Source: Quercus robur (Eukaryota; Streptophyta; Magnoliopsida; Fagales; Fagaceae). From it: a stretch of DNA of 64,000 nucleotides. A model generated the notes under the pieces. That model saw only the letters and a program-made list of their open reading frames with translations. It was not told the origin of the DNA and made no database searches. Of the stretch, positions 47,801-59,581 are shown piece by piece; the first letter of the stretch is position 1, and every line of letters starts with the position of its first letter. The stretch spans positions 67,548,695 to 67,612,694 of the forward strand of contig NC_065541.1 of the NCBI RefSeq assembly GCF_932294415.1, given 5' to 3'. The translations under genes and the position numbers were made by a program.

Positions 47801-49125
47801 GAATAGTTTGTTTTCTAGAGTTTCAAATAAAGGTTGACCTTCAAAGTTCAGACAAAAATGTATATATAGAGGTTGACCTCTACTCACTTGGACGGATGAA
47901 AAGACAGAAGTAGTGACGCCCTAGGCGCTATTGATCCTCTTAACTTCTTCAACACCTCAACCACACACGCCTAGTATTGATGCGATTTTGGTTGACATTA
48001 AGATGGTGCTAATTTCTTTTCCTTTTTGGCGTATTAGCCATTTTTTCACAATGAAAACCAACGAGCTTCTGTTTCTTCTTTGACTGGAAAGATCCCCAGC
48101 TCCGTTTTGCACGGTAGCAGATGGCTTTCGAGCCTCTTTCGCCTCTCCAGATTATTATACAAATTTTGACGTCATTAATCCAGTGGAGAGAGAGAGGTGA
48201 TTGTATACTAAAATAAGGAAAATGTTAAAACTATTATAATTTTACTACAAATTACTAACAAACTAATGTAAAATAAACATGATTGGTAGGATTTACAATC
48301 TAAAAACTTATGAATTGCTGGGTGGTTCAGCATGAGGATGAGGTATCCAACATCACTCCTAAAATAATGACCATTTGGTTAGAGTAATTCTGGGATGTTA
48401 CAAACATAAACCTTACAAACTAAGGTGCTACCAATCACAAAAAAATAATTCAAACATTCATTTATTATTATGTTGTTTAAGTGATATAATTATATTCTTG
48501 TCACATTAGTTTGTAAGCTTTTTTGTGTTAAAATTTGTGGTAACATTAACATTTTCCATTTAGGTATATAAGTGTATCATGTTCCAATTAGAACAAAGCA
48601 CACATTTATATGTCATCAATTTGATCGAATTTACGTGTATATATTTTCAAAAATATGTACGAGTCAAAACTCATATTGTAGGTATAATGATTGCATACTA
48701 AAGTTGCATATCAACATCCATTGATTTGTATTCGATTATTAAATACCATAATCAAATTGCTAGATTCAAAGCCAAGAAACAACCTATTTGTTAGCAAAGT
48801 TTTGGAGATTGATAATGAAATAGATACTAAAATGCATTTTAGCTGAGAATGCCCCCCAGTTTTAGCTTTAAAACAAATGAATCTGTGCATTCACTTAGAA
48901 CAATGCCCATTTTTAGCATGACCAAAATAGAACATAACACAGGCATCAACCTAGGTGCACATCAATGTCCAATCTAAATTGATCATGAGACAATACCAAA
49001 CTATAATGTTCAATATCTCCCAAAAATATATAAAGATTCATCAGCACATTCAGGCTACAGAAAATAAAGGAAAAAGGAATATAAGCCTTAGGAACTTACT
49101 AGACCATTACTGCAACCAAGTCCAG
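44895..49125. other. Gene-free intergenic region
   Basis: AT-rich spacer of 4.2 kb. It contains a 22-bp perfect palindrome of gatc plus TA repeats at 45,050-45,071 and a poly-T run at 46,685-46,704. A tandem 74-bp duplication lies at 47,718-47,865. No reading frame with credible composition was found. A GC-richer patch at about 45,110-45,240 and one at about 47,900-48,170 are unassigned. Confidence 0.5.
47718..47865. repeat. Tandem duplication, 74-bp unit, two copies
   Basis: Both copies start ggtattcag (47,718 and 47,792). They are nearly identical through ttgaccttcaaagttcagac and differ mainly in the terminal TA-rich part. A recent local duplication in non-coding DNA. Confidence 0.85.
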
Positions 49126-51287
49126 TTAAGAAGCCAGAACTGCATGTTGCTTGTGCACAATAAATGCTTTACGAAGTTCTTGATACCAACTTCTATAATG
49201 CTCCAGTGAGAAACAAAGCTGCCTTATCACCTCTCTTTTCTCCTCAGCCCCATCTGAGATGAGAACTCTCTGGCTATCTACTTCTTTCTCCAGCTCCTCC
49301 ACTTTCAATCTCAGTTCATCCACTAGATTCTGTGCACTTTTACCTTCAGCAATCAGCTCCACATGCTCCTGACGTAACTGGCCAAGATGCCCCTCCATTT
49401 GCTGGATCTGGCTGTCACGAGAGTTCACTTCTGCTACTAGTGTGTGAAGCTTTGCATTGAGCCCATCTTTCTCTGCCATTAGCATATCAAATTTCAGTTT
49501 GAGTCCGTCAAAATCTTTATTCAAAATTTCCACATTTTCCCTCCTTTCAATGAGTTCATCCTTCAACTGATTGATCTCACTTTGCAAAGCCATCTCATGG
49601 GCAACATGCAAACCTTTCAATTCCACTTTCTCAGCCTCGCATTGCCTTATTTCATTTTCTAATGATCCACTTCTCAATTCCCATTCTTTGAGAGTAGAAT
49701 CAAACAAGGTCTGCTTCTCTGACAAACTTGAAATATCACACTGCAAATGTGCCTTCTCCCTAGAGAATTGTTCCTGGGCATCACTCAATGCAAGCTTCAA
49801 TTCCCTTACCTCAATGTCACGGCTAGATACACTAGTTTTGTACCTTTCAATACTCTCATGAAGCTCCAAAGCCTTCCTTTTACCTGAATCAAGCTGGGCC
49901 TGCAACATGGCTATCTCTTCCCGAGCTACCTCAAGCTCACCCTGCAATTCATAAGTACCTTCAGATGTTCTATTCACAAGTTCAAGCCTCAACTTCACAA
50001 TCTCTTCATCTGATCCCTTAAGCCTTTCTCTAGTTACTTCTGACTCTTCTACCAACCTCCTAATCTGGTTACTAGAGTCTGAAATACAAGTTTCCAATTC
50101 AGCTATTTGATTTTGCAGCTCCAACACTCGTCCCCTCTCCAATTTAAGGTCGGCCTCTCTCATCTTGATATCTTCCTGCACACACTCAAGCTGCGCCTGC
50201 ATACTCTCTACAAGTACAATAGCAGATTTACCCTTCTCAAGCTGACTCTTCAACCTGGCAATCTCTTTTTCTGAAAGCTGAAGTTGTAGGTTGGAAACCC
50301 TTAGCTCTTCCTCACTTCGGGAAATTCTGCCAAGCATTTCCTCATAACTACATTTCTCTCCTACCTTCAACATATTATCCATATTGTCTTTTCTAGCTGT
50401 CCAGAACTTCTCTTTCATGCTAGACACTTCAGTTTCCATCTCAGAAATCTTATGATGCAGCACCTTGCCATCAAAATCCATTGGTGGGCTCGAGTAGTTG
50501 TTGAGAGTTAAGTTAAAAGGTTCTGTCTCAGAATCCGATGAAAAAGATGATGGAGATGATTCAATGCCCTCCTTCAAAGAAAGAACAGAGCTTCCAGCAC
50601 CAGAGCTAAGGGATACGTCTGAATTGATAGCTTGATGACCAGAACTGTGAAAACCTGACTTCTGATCAGGAGTGAGTAGTGGAGAACCTTGTCCAGATCC
50701 AAATTCAGAACTGCCAAAGCCCTGCATTTGGAGTTCTGACGGTAAACTCTTTCGTAATGCTTCTGTCACATGATCATAGCGCTCAGCCAGTGATTGATAC
50801 ATGCGGTGGAATTCCCCAACATCAGCAACCAATTGCCTCTTCTGACCATTCAATTCAGCATTCTCCACCAAATGATCACCATCCGCTTGGATCAGGTTCA
50901 GCATTTCCTTAACATTCTGGCCCATCACTGTAATCAATAAAATGCACTGGTCATGGAGCATTTTGTTACTCAACTATTGAAGTATGAAATCTGAAATTGA
51001 AGTTAAACAAAACCACATTGCTCTATGCCAACGGAAAAATGTTAGGCTGAACATAACAGAAGCCTTTGATTGGAGGACAGGACCTTGTTAATGGTTTAGT
51101 AAATTATACCAGCATTCTCTATATGTAGTTTAGAAAAGTGGTTAACAGAATAGAGAACTATAAACAAGACAAGTTGTGAAAAAAGTTGCTTACCCTCAAG
51201 ATTTTCTGCCAGCCACTTAGAATTCTCAGGACTAATATGACTGTCCCACCAACATAAATTTGACTTCTTTGATTCTGTTGGCTCCAT
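49126..51287 (-). CDS. NET4: NETWORKED 4-like actin-binding coiled-coil protein, two exons
   Basis: Exon 1 is 51287-51194 and exon 2 is 50927-49126; 1896 nt, 631 aa plus TAA. An upstream in-frame ATG at 51299 would add four residues. Residues about 10-85 form the NAB (KIP1-like) actin-binding domain: CWWDSHISPENSKWLAENLE, VKEMLNLIQADGDHLVENAE, and FHRMYQSLAERYDHVTEALR. A Ser-rich stretch (SSPSSFSSDSETEPF) follows. A long coiled coil from about residue 190 to the end is full of Glu, Lys, Leu and Gln heptads. The C-terminal IRQ-type motif is EEKREVIRQLCFSLEHYRSW. Arabidopsis NET4 proteins link actin filaments to the vacuole membrane. The protein is somewhat longer than Arabidopsis NET4A, as remembered. 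Confidence 0.92.
50928..51193 (-). other. NET4-like intron 1
   Basis: Phase-1 intron inside the NAB domain (donor ggtaagc, acceptor attacag). The conserved position inside NAB supports the model. Confidence 0.75.
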
Positions 51288-52560
51288 ATAAAACTCCAAC
51301 TGACTTAAACAATTACAAACTAGTCAGTGTGAAGACCTTCAGTGGTAGTAATAATGACAATAATGATGATGATGATGATGATGCTAATAACAAAAAACAA
51401 GCATGAGAAATTTTGGGGAAAAAACACTGAGAAGTGGTGGTTTTTCATACAGCATCAACAAGAATTTTTAGCTAATGAAGGATGGTGACAATATATAACA
51501 TTTAAGCAGAAGGAAGAAAGTAGGAATTTGGATTCAGAAAAAAGGCCAGGAGACAAACCAGTGATCAACTGCGACAGACATGGACATGGACATGGTCATA
51601 CCATTACAAAAGCAATCTAACTGGAAATGAAATTGTTTTAAGGAAAAATAACTTTTATTCTGAAATCAATAGAAAACTACAAAAATCTGTGCTCACAATT
51701 GGAAATAACAAGTAGCGCATTCAGAAAATCTTGTCCGTCGTGCATTGTACAAAACAAAACAAAACAAAACAAAACTAAAGAGTTGCATATTTATCCTATT
51801 CCATTTCTTCACTTCATTCATCCTGCCTTAACCTTAATCTAACATAAAATGTTGAGTTGTGCTCAAAATTGACTTCCTTATGATTTTTTTAGTCCCTCCA
51901 GGAAAGTAATGTTGATAAGAATAATAAATTAAGTCATCACATTCATTTGTTGATAGGAATCCCATGCCACAACAAACACCAAATTGGTTAAAGAAAAAAC
52001 AACAATCAAGCCTAATTTTAGGGTCGGCTATGGATCCTCAACAAAGTAGACAGGGTATTATTATTATTATTTTTCCTTTCAAAGCCACAACATGTCATCA
52101 AGTATGTCTTTCTCTATCTATTTATGTTCCCTCAACTCAGTTTCTATCACTAGCGCATTAATTACTTTGATCTAGAAGATGAACAAAGCATGTCATGTCC
52201 TTAAATTTTACATCAATAGCATCTAAACAATTATAATTTCAGCTACTTGTTATGATAATTGATAGAGCATAGCTGGGTTGGGTATTATTAAAATTTTCAT
52301 AGGCAGCAAAAGCACAGTAGCAGGGCGTATATGGATGAGATGACGAAAAGTGAGTGTAGTGACTGACCTTTTTTCTTTTTGGATATGGATCTGAGCGAGG
52401 CAGAGGAAAATCGGAAAGACCTGAAATCCAGACCCCAAAAATTAAAGGAGATCTGTAGTCTTAATAATAATTTTGAGGAGAAGAGAAGGCCTAATTGATC
52501 AAAGGGGGTTGGTTTTCGCTTTTCGGAATTGAGTTTGGGAGTTAGATAGAGTGTTGACAA
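51288..52560 (-). promoter_or_regulatory. NET4-like 5' leader with probable intron, and promoter
   Basis: On the - strand a donor AAAAG/gtcagtcac near 52,369 and an acceptor aagtcag about 12 bases before the ATG suggest a 5' UTR intron of about 1.07 kb. That intron holds a (GAT)n run at about 51,365-51,382, an (AAAAC)n run at about 51,752-51,775 and the RTE fragment at 51,990-52,045. The region is not coding. Confidence 0.4.
51990..52045 (-). mobile_element. RTE-type LINE 3' end fragment
   Basis: The + strand reads aaaaaacaacaatcaagcct, a short variable part, then gggtcggctatggatcctca. This is the reverse complement of the 3' end typical of plant RTE LINEs (ggatccatagccgaccc ... aggcttgttgttg). 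Only the last 55 bp or so are recognisable. Confidence 0.6.
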
Positions 52561-53792
52561 TCAGAAAATGGCTTAATAAGTAATAGACATTAGACATTAG
52601 ACATTGACAGACAGGCATAAAAAAGAAAGAGACTCTTCCTGTTCCCCCCAATTTGCCCCCCTTTTCTCTCAAAACCCCAAACTACCCTCCTTTCTAATTT
52701 TCATTTTCGACCTTTTTTCTATTGTCTGTCAATATGCTTTTAAATTTAATCAATATATAATAAGTACAATTATAGCCTGAATTATTTGTCTTTGTTATCA
52801 TCATTTAATTTATCTAGAGATAATAGATCATTTGTTTTTGGGATAATCTAGCTAGATAGATGTATTCAATTAATCTAGCTAGAGATAATGGAGAATCAAG
52901 TCAACAATGGACATAGATATAAAGCCAAAGAAATGGTATTTTGGTAACTTGGAGATGACCCCCCATAATTACGCATCAATTGATGGGCCGGGGGCCACCT
53001 CCCGCGAAACGACTTTAAATTTTTGGAGGGAAATTTTTGAACTTTCAAAACAAACAATGTGATTTCATTTTTTTGAATTGTTTATTTATGTATTGTTGCA
53101 AGTTGCAGCCTGCTGTACCTATCGTTGCCTTGTCTTGTAGTTGTAGTAGGCAAGGCAACAATTTTACAATTTACAATTAGGTAAGCCTTCCTTCCTTCCT
53201 GGGCCCCTGGTACTCCACTCATCCACTGCTCAACTTTCCTTTCTTTTCTTCTTTTTCTTCAACATGAGCAATTTGTGATATCATCATATCATAGCATAGG
53301 GGTTAGAGGTTATGTACTTATCAAATCAAATCAAATCAAAAAAAAAAAAAAAAAAAGGTTATGTACTTATATTGTGATTTGTGTTATCAACAAATTTTAC
53401 ATTTTAGAGCTATTAATTTATCTAGAAATAACAATAAGCTCAACATGGTCTTATTCCTATTCATGGGCTCAGACCAAGGAACATAATCATATAATCATAT
53501 ATTAGAATCCTAATCATACTTCATAATATCATTAATATTTTCCAAATGTGTTTTCTCTTTTTTCTAGTGGATTCTAGGTTTTTATTATGGATTCAAGGCA
53601 CCCTTATGGATATAAGGGTTTCTTTAAGCTAGAACAAGATCTAGCCCTTTCAATTTTGCAACATGCTCGTTAATTTGGATTTTAATACCATACAAGATTG
53701 TGTTAACAATAGAGATAACTATTGCGAATATATAATACATAAGCAAATTATTGGTAAGCAGGACTTTTCATGATATTTATAAGAATTACAAA
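52561..53792. other. Gene-free region upstream of the NET4-like gene
   Basis: Contains a cccgcgaaa string at 53,001-53,009 (E2F-like), the micro-insertion at 53,308-53,370, and the left copy (53,565-53,730) of a dispersed repeat. No coding signal. Confidence 0.45.
53308..53370 (+). mobile_element. Micro-insertion: (CAAAT)n plus oligo-A between 14-bp direct repeats
   Basis: GGTTATGTACTTAT occurs at 53,308-53,321 and 53,357-53,370. The 35-bp insert is caaatcaaatcaaatc followed by about 19 A. An A-tailed insert with a 14-bp target duplication again fits target-primed reverse transcription of something cut to its tail. Confidence 0.65.
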
Positions 53793-54572
53793 TGTAGGGT
53801 CTCAATTTACAGTTTAAGCCCAAAACGTATGGAATGTTGGCCCAATAAGCTCAATACAATAAATTTGTAGAGAGTAGGTTGAAGAACTAGGTCTTAATGA
53901 ATTGAACAACGGATAAGTTTAATTTGAACGACTATCAAACACAAATAAGAGATTTGATCTTAATATATTTTCAATCCGAGAAGGTCCCCCTTGTATAAAT
54001 TAGTCACAAATGGATACAAAGATAATTTAGATTGCTACAGTCTTTTTCTCTCTATTTTTCCCGATCACCTCTTCATGAAGAGCCTTTCACATTATATATC
54101 CTCCTTTGGACCATTTTCATCCTACACTTGTTAATCATCCGAGCTCTTACTTGAGTACCTGTCCCATCAGACACCCTCTCTGGTTTTTCTGTGAGTTATG
54201 GTAGCTAAGGTAGCACTGTTCAAAGGTTTTCTCCACATAAATGCAACTAGAAAAGTAGCTGCAGTGCATTTAATGCGGCGGTGGTAGCTTTCCCTTAGAT
54301 ATTTTTAGGTTTCCTTCCTTTTCGTATATTCATGAGACATGTCCCTATCATTGGAACTTCTTGGAGGATCACTCTATTTTTTGGAGTATATACTTTGAAC
54401 TGTATTCATCATATCCGAAGAGGAATTCTTCCTCGGATTATCCTCCATTTGTTCCCTATTTATGAGACTTTAACTGGGAACCCTTAATAACTATTTGTTC
54501 CTCCTTGGACCTATCAATGTCCTCAAACAAAACCCAAGACCCAATATATGATCTTGGGCCCTCACTCCCACA
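53793..54572. mobile_element. Solo-LTR-like unit (about 780 bp)
   Basis: Begins TGTAGGGTCTC and ends ctcactCCCACA, with aatttgtagagagtaggttg inside. It is related to the solo LTRs at 58.8 and 60.7 kb. No matching target duplication was seen (flanks acaaa and ataga), so one border may be wrong or altered. Confidence 0.6.
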
Positions 54573-54674
54573 ATAGATTTTATGAAATAATTTTTATAAA
54601 AAAATTAATTCTTGATTATACTTGATTTAGAGGATTTCTTTGATTGTGTGGATTTTCATAAGCTGAGAAATGTT

Positions 54675-54676
<2 letters not shown>

Positions 54677-54726
<50 letters not shown>
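54677..54726. repeat. Poly-T run of 50 bases
   Basis: An unbroken homopolymer. Its length is probably unreliable in assembly. Confidence 0.95.
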
Positions 54727-54727
<1 letters not shown>

Positions 54728-56656
54728 TGTAAACCTAGTCGGTATGCCTTAAATTGTTGGGAGCAAACACAATTTCATAGAATCTGACAGGAAAGACCAA
54801 ATTCGTTTATGCCCAGTAATTAAAAAAGAAGCTTACAATTTATTTTTGTTTTATTGGATTATGATGTAATTTTGTGATATACAAAACAAAATTATAGGCC
54901 ACAAAGTTCATACTCAAGCAATGATAATTGATTGACTAACCATTCATCCATCAAGAGAATATATAAAATTGGGGATGAACAATATAGAATTGAGTTAAAA
55001 AATTAAAAAATTAAAAAATTAAAAAAAAAAAAAAACTCTTGAAGTGGTTAAAAAAAAAATCAGGACTTGCAATAAGTTGATGAATTGAAGATTTAAGGAA
55101 ATATTTTTCGAGGAATTGATCAAGAGGTCAAAGAGCATAAGACAAAGTTGATTAAGGAGAATGGTGAAAATCATGAGATGGAAATTATTGGAAATATCAT
55201 GAAATATCTAATTGAAGTCAAATATGGTGATGAGGCCGTAGGCAACAGTTCCTAGGACCCGATTGATTTGCAAAATATGATTAAACAGTCCATTGATTTT
55301 CTTAGAATATAAAATTTTGATTTTGTTTTCAATAATTTGTTGATTGATATTGTAAATCAATTGAAGGCCAATGGGAAGAAAATTATCCTACGGTGTATCA
55401 ATGGTACAAGTTTCAAAATTGAATTTGGAGCAAAAGATTTCAATTTTTTGACGAAAACTTGAGGTTGAGTTCCTTTCAAGTGGAGTGGTCCGATATATGA
55501 CATAATATGGGGGGTAAATTTCACCACTTGTTAATTTTTAAATTTTTATATAATTTTCGAAATTTTAGGTTTAGGGTTATTATTTTACTTGATTTTAGGT
55601 ATATTAAATGCATTTCGAGTAAAATCAAGCCTATCAAGGTCCTATTATGGTAGGGTATCAAATATGATCTTTTTAAAAATATTTTCACTCGAAAAACAAG
55701 TTCTTGAAACATTTAAATAGGACTGCAAGTCTGCAATATGAGTTTAGGTGTACTTATTATTTTTCTAGTCAAATTTATGGTCCTATTACCGTTTTTCTAG
55801 GTTTTTTTGTGGATTCAATAAATTCCTTTTGGATTTACGGGTTTTGTCAAGCTAGAACGAAATCTAGCCCTTTTAAGTTTCCATTATACACTAGATAGAA
55901 ATAACTATGGGGTGATTCACTAAGAAAGGCACATATAGAATTGCTGTGGAAAGGAACATGGAAACGACAGGGGAAGTAGAAGTAATTGGGTAGAAATGAA
56001 AACATTTTGGTTCAATTGGATAGGTCCTCCTTTGTCCACAAAACTACGGTGCCCCTTAAGGCCCAACCCAATATCTAAGGAGATAATATATAAACTCACT
56101 AAAACTTTTCTAAATTTTCAATGTGAGGTTATTTTTTTCACTACCATCAACTTGTGTTCAAGTAGGTAGGTACTTTCGGAATCAATTTCTTATTTGCTTC
56201 TTAATGATTTTAAACAAGTAACCACATGAATGTTATTCTCTTCACGAAAGAGATCATGACCCAACGTAGGCTGGTCTCAGGAGAATTGGTTCGAAGTTTG
56301 CAAAAAACCAATTCTCAAAACTTATTTCTTTGCAGAGTAGGCAACAAAAATGCTCACATGTTAGCGTGACAAGCAAAGACCTTGGACAACATGCTAGTGT
56401 GGGTGGAAGATACCTCAATGATTTTGAATTATTTTCTTTTGGGTAAAATACAAAAATCACTAGTGAGGTTTGAACTAATACTAGATGATAATAAACCTTT
56501 TAAAAAATATTCAATATTCTCGCTAAGCACAAAGAACACTTAACATCATTTGAAAGTTCCATGTTCTTCTAAATTCTTTACTTTCTTTTAACAATTTATC
56601 TTGACTGTACAAGTCTTATAGCTACTGCATATACACGATAAAGTGTTTAGGTAACT
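54727..56656. other. Gene-free AT-rich region
   Basis: Contains a short (AAAAAATT)n-like array near 54,998-55,034 and the right copy of the dispersed repeat. No credible coding frame. Confidence 0.5.
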
Positions 56657-56658
56657 AA

Positions 56659-56877
56659 GTGTGCGTTTCGATTGGATGTTTTGCTCAATTTGAACGTTTA
56701 ACGTTTTTTTAGTGGGTCCCATGAGTACTGTTCACATATCATCAAATTCAGCAAAATACAGATTTTTAAGTAAATTTGGATCCTACAACACTATTTATAC
56801 CTTTAAAAATGATTTTGATACAATGTTTTCAGCAATAAATTTTCAGTTTTCAGCAAATAAGTAGTATCAAAACACAC
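56659..56877. mobile_element. MITE, about 220 bp
   Basis: Left end GTGTGCGTTTCGATTGG and right end AGTATCAAAACACAC are imperfect terminal inverted repeats, with TAA close to each border (56,656-56,658 and 56,880-56,882). The interior contains gtgggtcccatgagtactg and gcaaaatacagatttt. No coding capacity. Confidence 0.6.
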
Positions 56878-56881
56878 TTTA

Positions 56882-58821
56882 ATGGTAGATAAAATGCAGG
56901 GCAAATATGGAAAAGAAAACAAGAGAAGCACAAGAATTCTCAAATAATATTAAGCGATATTCGGATTTATGGAGCAGAATGAATATTTTTGAAAAATTTT
57001 GGTCTTTAATGGATCACAAATTTTTATTATTTATTTATTTGAGTAAAAGGTTAGAGATTACAAATTGTGAAAGGAATTATAAATAATTTTGTTTGGGGGG
57101 TAAAATTATAAATAAAAAATTGCGTTGCCCTAAACTTGACTAAACCTTACTGTGTTGGTAAAAGTGGTTGATCAACAACCAACCTGCTTCTCATTGAAAA
57201 ATGATCGGTTGTTGTTGAAATTTGGTCCCCCGGCGCAGGTGAAATTTGTCATACACTTTCCACGTGTAAGTGCGAGTAGTGGAACTCAGGGATTTTTATT
57301 TTATTTTGGTGGGTGTGGCACTTACACTAGGGGAATTGAAGTGTGGTTGCATTGTCCGTATGTATGTATGGGGGATGAAAGAAAGCAAAAGCGGACTGTC
57401 ACGCATTCATCCAATCCAAAGCGAGAAAAGGAGAGAGAGATGGAAATAAAGTGTTGGCTTGGGTCACGCACTGATGGAGACCATACAATAATACAAACTA
57501 CAAAGACAAAGACAATCAATCGTGGAGTGAGCTGTAGCTGTGAGCAAAATTGAGAAATTGACACTACTTTCCACTCTTCGTTTTAGCAAAAATTGTCACT
57601 AGGACACGCAAGGACATTGCAATGGAAATATTTGAGTTCAGCCTTTTTTGCGACTTATAATAATGCAGAAACAACTTTTCTTTCTCGTCTCCCTCTTGTT
57701 TTGGACTTGGCTTTATACATGTCAATCTACTTTTATTAACAAAAACATTATATTTCGGATCTCTTGCATTGTTTAGAGAATTTGTTCTTTTCTCCTCTTT
57801 ATATCCGTTACAAATCAAAAACTTAATTAAAACGAGTACATTCGGTGAATTCCATACATGAGTGTGTGGGTCAATGATCCGAATTCAAGTCTCCATAAAT
57901 TATATTTTAAAAAAAAATGATAACACCCGTCACTAATTACGCAGTGTTCAAAGTTCAAAGACATGAGGGACGACGTACGTGCTCCTCCATTTTGGGGTTT
58001 TGCAGCTGGAGCCAGGAGCTAGCTGGGGGGCATTCCTTTTACATAATTTAAATAATTAAGTACCTTTCCGTGCTCCTGTATACCATATCATTATTAATTC
58101 AATTGCATACCTTTATTTTAACTTGTAGTGAATGGAGGCATCCCTTCAACGTTTGCCTCCTGGCTTCCATTTTGCCGTCTTTGGTGGTTCTAAGGAAATT
58201 GAATTCTAGAAAAAAAATTTAGGAATACAACTAAATACTTGAAAATATTTTAAACGGTAGAGTCTATTTTGATACATACTACTACAACCATCCAACTACG
58301 TTTCTAGTCTCTTGCTTGAACTTGTTACCAAACAAATTACTACAACTCGACCCACTCGTTATGAAATTGCATCCGCTTTTACTTAGGTATGTTTGGTAAA
58401 CTGTAATAGGCATTATAATATAATAGTTATTCTTATAGTTTAACTATTCAATAGTTATTTTATGTTTATATTACATAGAATAATCATTCCTTATGAATAG
58501 TCATTCATTTTTTTTAAAAACAAACACACACATGAGGAAGAGGGAAATGGGTTCTAACACAAAGATACACTACAAATTCCACTTAAAAGCCATGGTAATG
58601 AATAGTCATTCTTTAAAATGAGGAATAACTATTCATCTCTAAAAAATTTGTAATAGTTATTCCTTAGTAGGAGTATTAATTTATAAAATTAATATATTTC
58701 CAAAAAATAATGCTACAAATACAAACTATTTTATAACATTTTTACAAATTGCTGATGTGACAAATTTTTACTAGTTCTAATATGGGTCCATCACTAACAT
58801 CACATTTTTACTTACAATAAT
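56882..58821. other. Gene-free region with a GC-richer patch
   Basis: Between 57,150 and 58,200 base composition is more balanced than in the surroundings and includes CACGTG-like strings (ccacgtg at 57,261, cgacgtacgtgctcc at 57,972). A 133-codon open frame at 57,152-57,553 has no recognisable domain and ordinary non-coding composition. A dead promoter or a non-coding transcript is possible. Nothing is called. Confidence 0.4.
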
Positions 58822-59581
58822 TGTAAGGACCAGATTTGGGTTCCTAGCCCAAAAGATGGATGGACTCATGCTCAAAAAGCCTAAAACAATGAATTTGTAG
58901 AGAATGGGTTGGAAAACTGGGCTAAAATGAGTTGAAAAACAAATAAAGTGGGTTCAAATGATAAAAACAGGAAGATAAATTGATTTAAACTAAGGAAAAT
59001 TGTCTTCAGCACAGTCCAATGTGATCAGTTCTTATATATTTCTCACAAGTTTGATTACAAATTTGGTTCCTGATTGCTACAGTGTTTCTCTTTTGATTTC
59101 TCGATCCCTCTCTCTCATTGCTTCCTTCTTCTTTTATACTATCTTCCCTTTTCATTTCTATCCTCCATGTGTAGGCCAGATGGTTGGTGTTGATACTTGT
59201 CTCATCAGCACATTCTTGAAGTTTTTGTATAGTAGCTGTAAGGCTGAAAACCACTATTCAGGTATTACTTCCACATTAATACGGCTAGAGGGTTAGTTGC
59301 AAAACATTCGATGCGGTGGTTGTAGCTTTTTCCTAAGATATTTTAGAACTCCTTCCTGTCCTATGTTTCTGTAATGCTTATCTATATCAATAGAATTTTC
59401 TAGAATGTTCCCTTGGACGGCAAACCACCCTTTCGGACCTCGGTTTTGGTTAGCCGAGGAGGCATTCATCCTCAGACCACCTTTATGGGCTACTCCTCCT
59501 CAGATGACTTCACATTCTAGGATTGGGCCACAGGCCCAATATATACATAGATAATGAGTTTCTGGGCCCAATACCCCTACA
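58822..59581. mobile_element. Solo-LTR-like unit (760 bp)
   Basis: Starts TGTAAGGACC and ends ACCCCTACA, with flanking ATAAT (58,817-58,821) and ATAAC (59,582-59,586), a 4-of-5 match. It carries the shared aatttgtagagaatgggttg motif and a ggacctcggttttggttagc / cgaggaggc block. No internal genes. Confidence 0.72.

Larger units (their letters stand above)
53565..55910 (+). repeat. Two related segments about 2.2 kb apart (53,565-53,730 and 55,785-55,910)
   Basis: Both contain ctaggttttt, a variable part, then aagctagaac and atctagccctttt, followed further on by agataactattg or aaataactatgg. They could be two copies of one element or diverged terminal repeats. The interval holds a solo-LTR-like unit and a poly-T run. 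Confidence 0.45.

Noticed and set aside
57152-57553. 133-codon open frame that might be a gene
   Set aside because: No domain, no splice context, composition like its surroundings, and the reverse strand is equally open over part of it. Not called as a gene.
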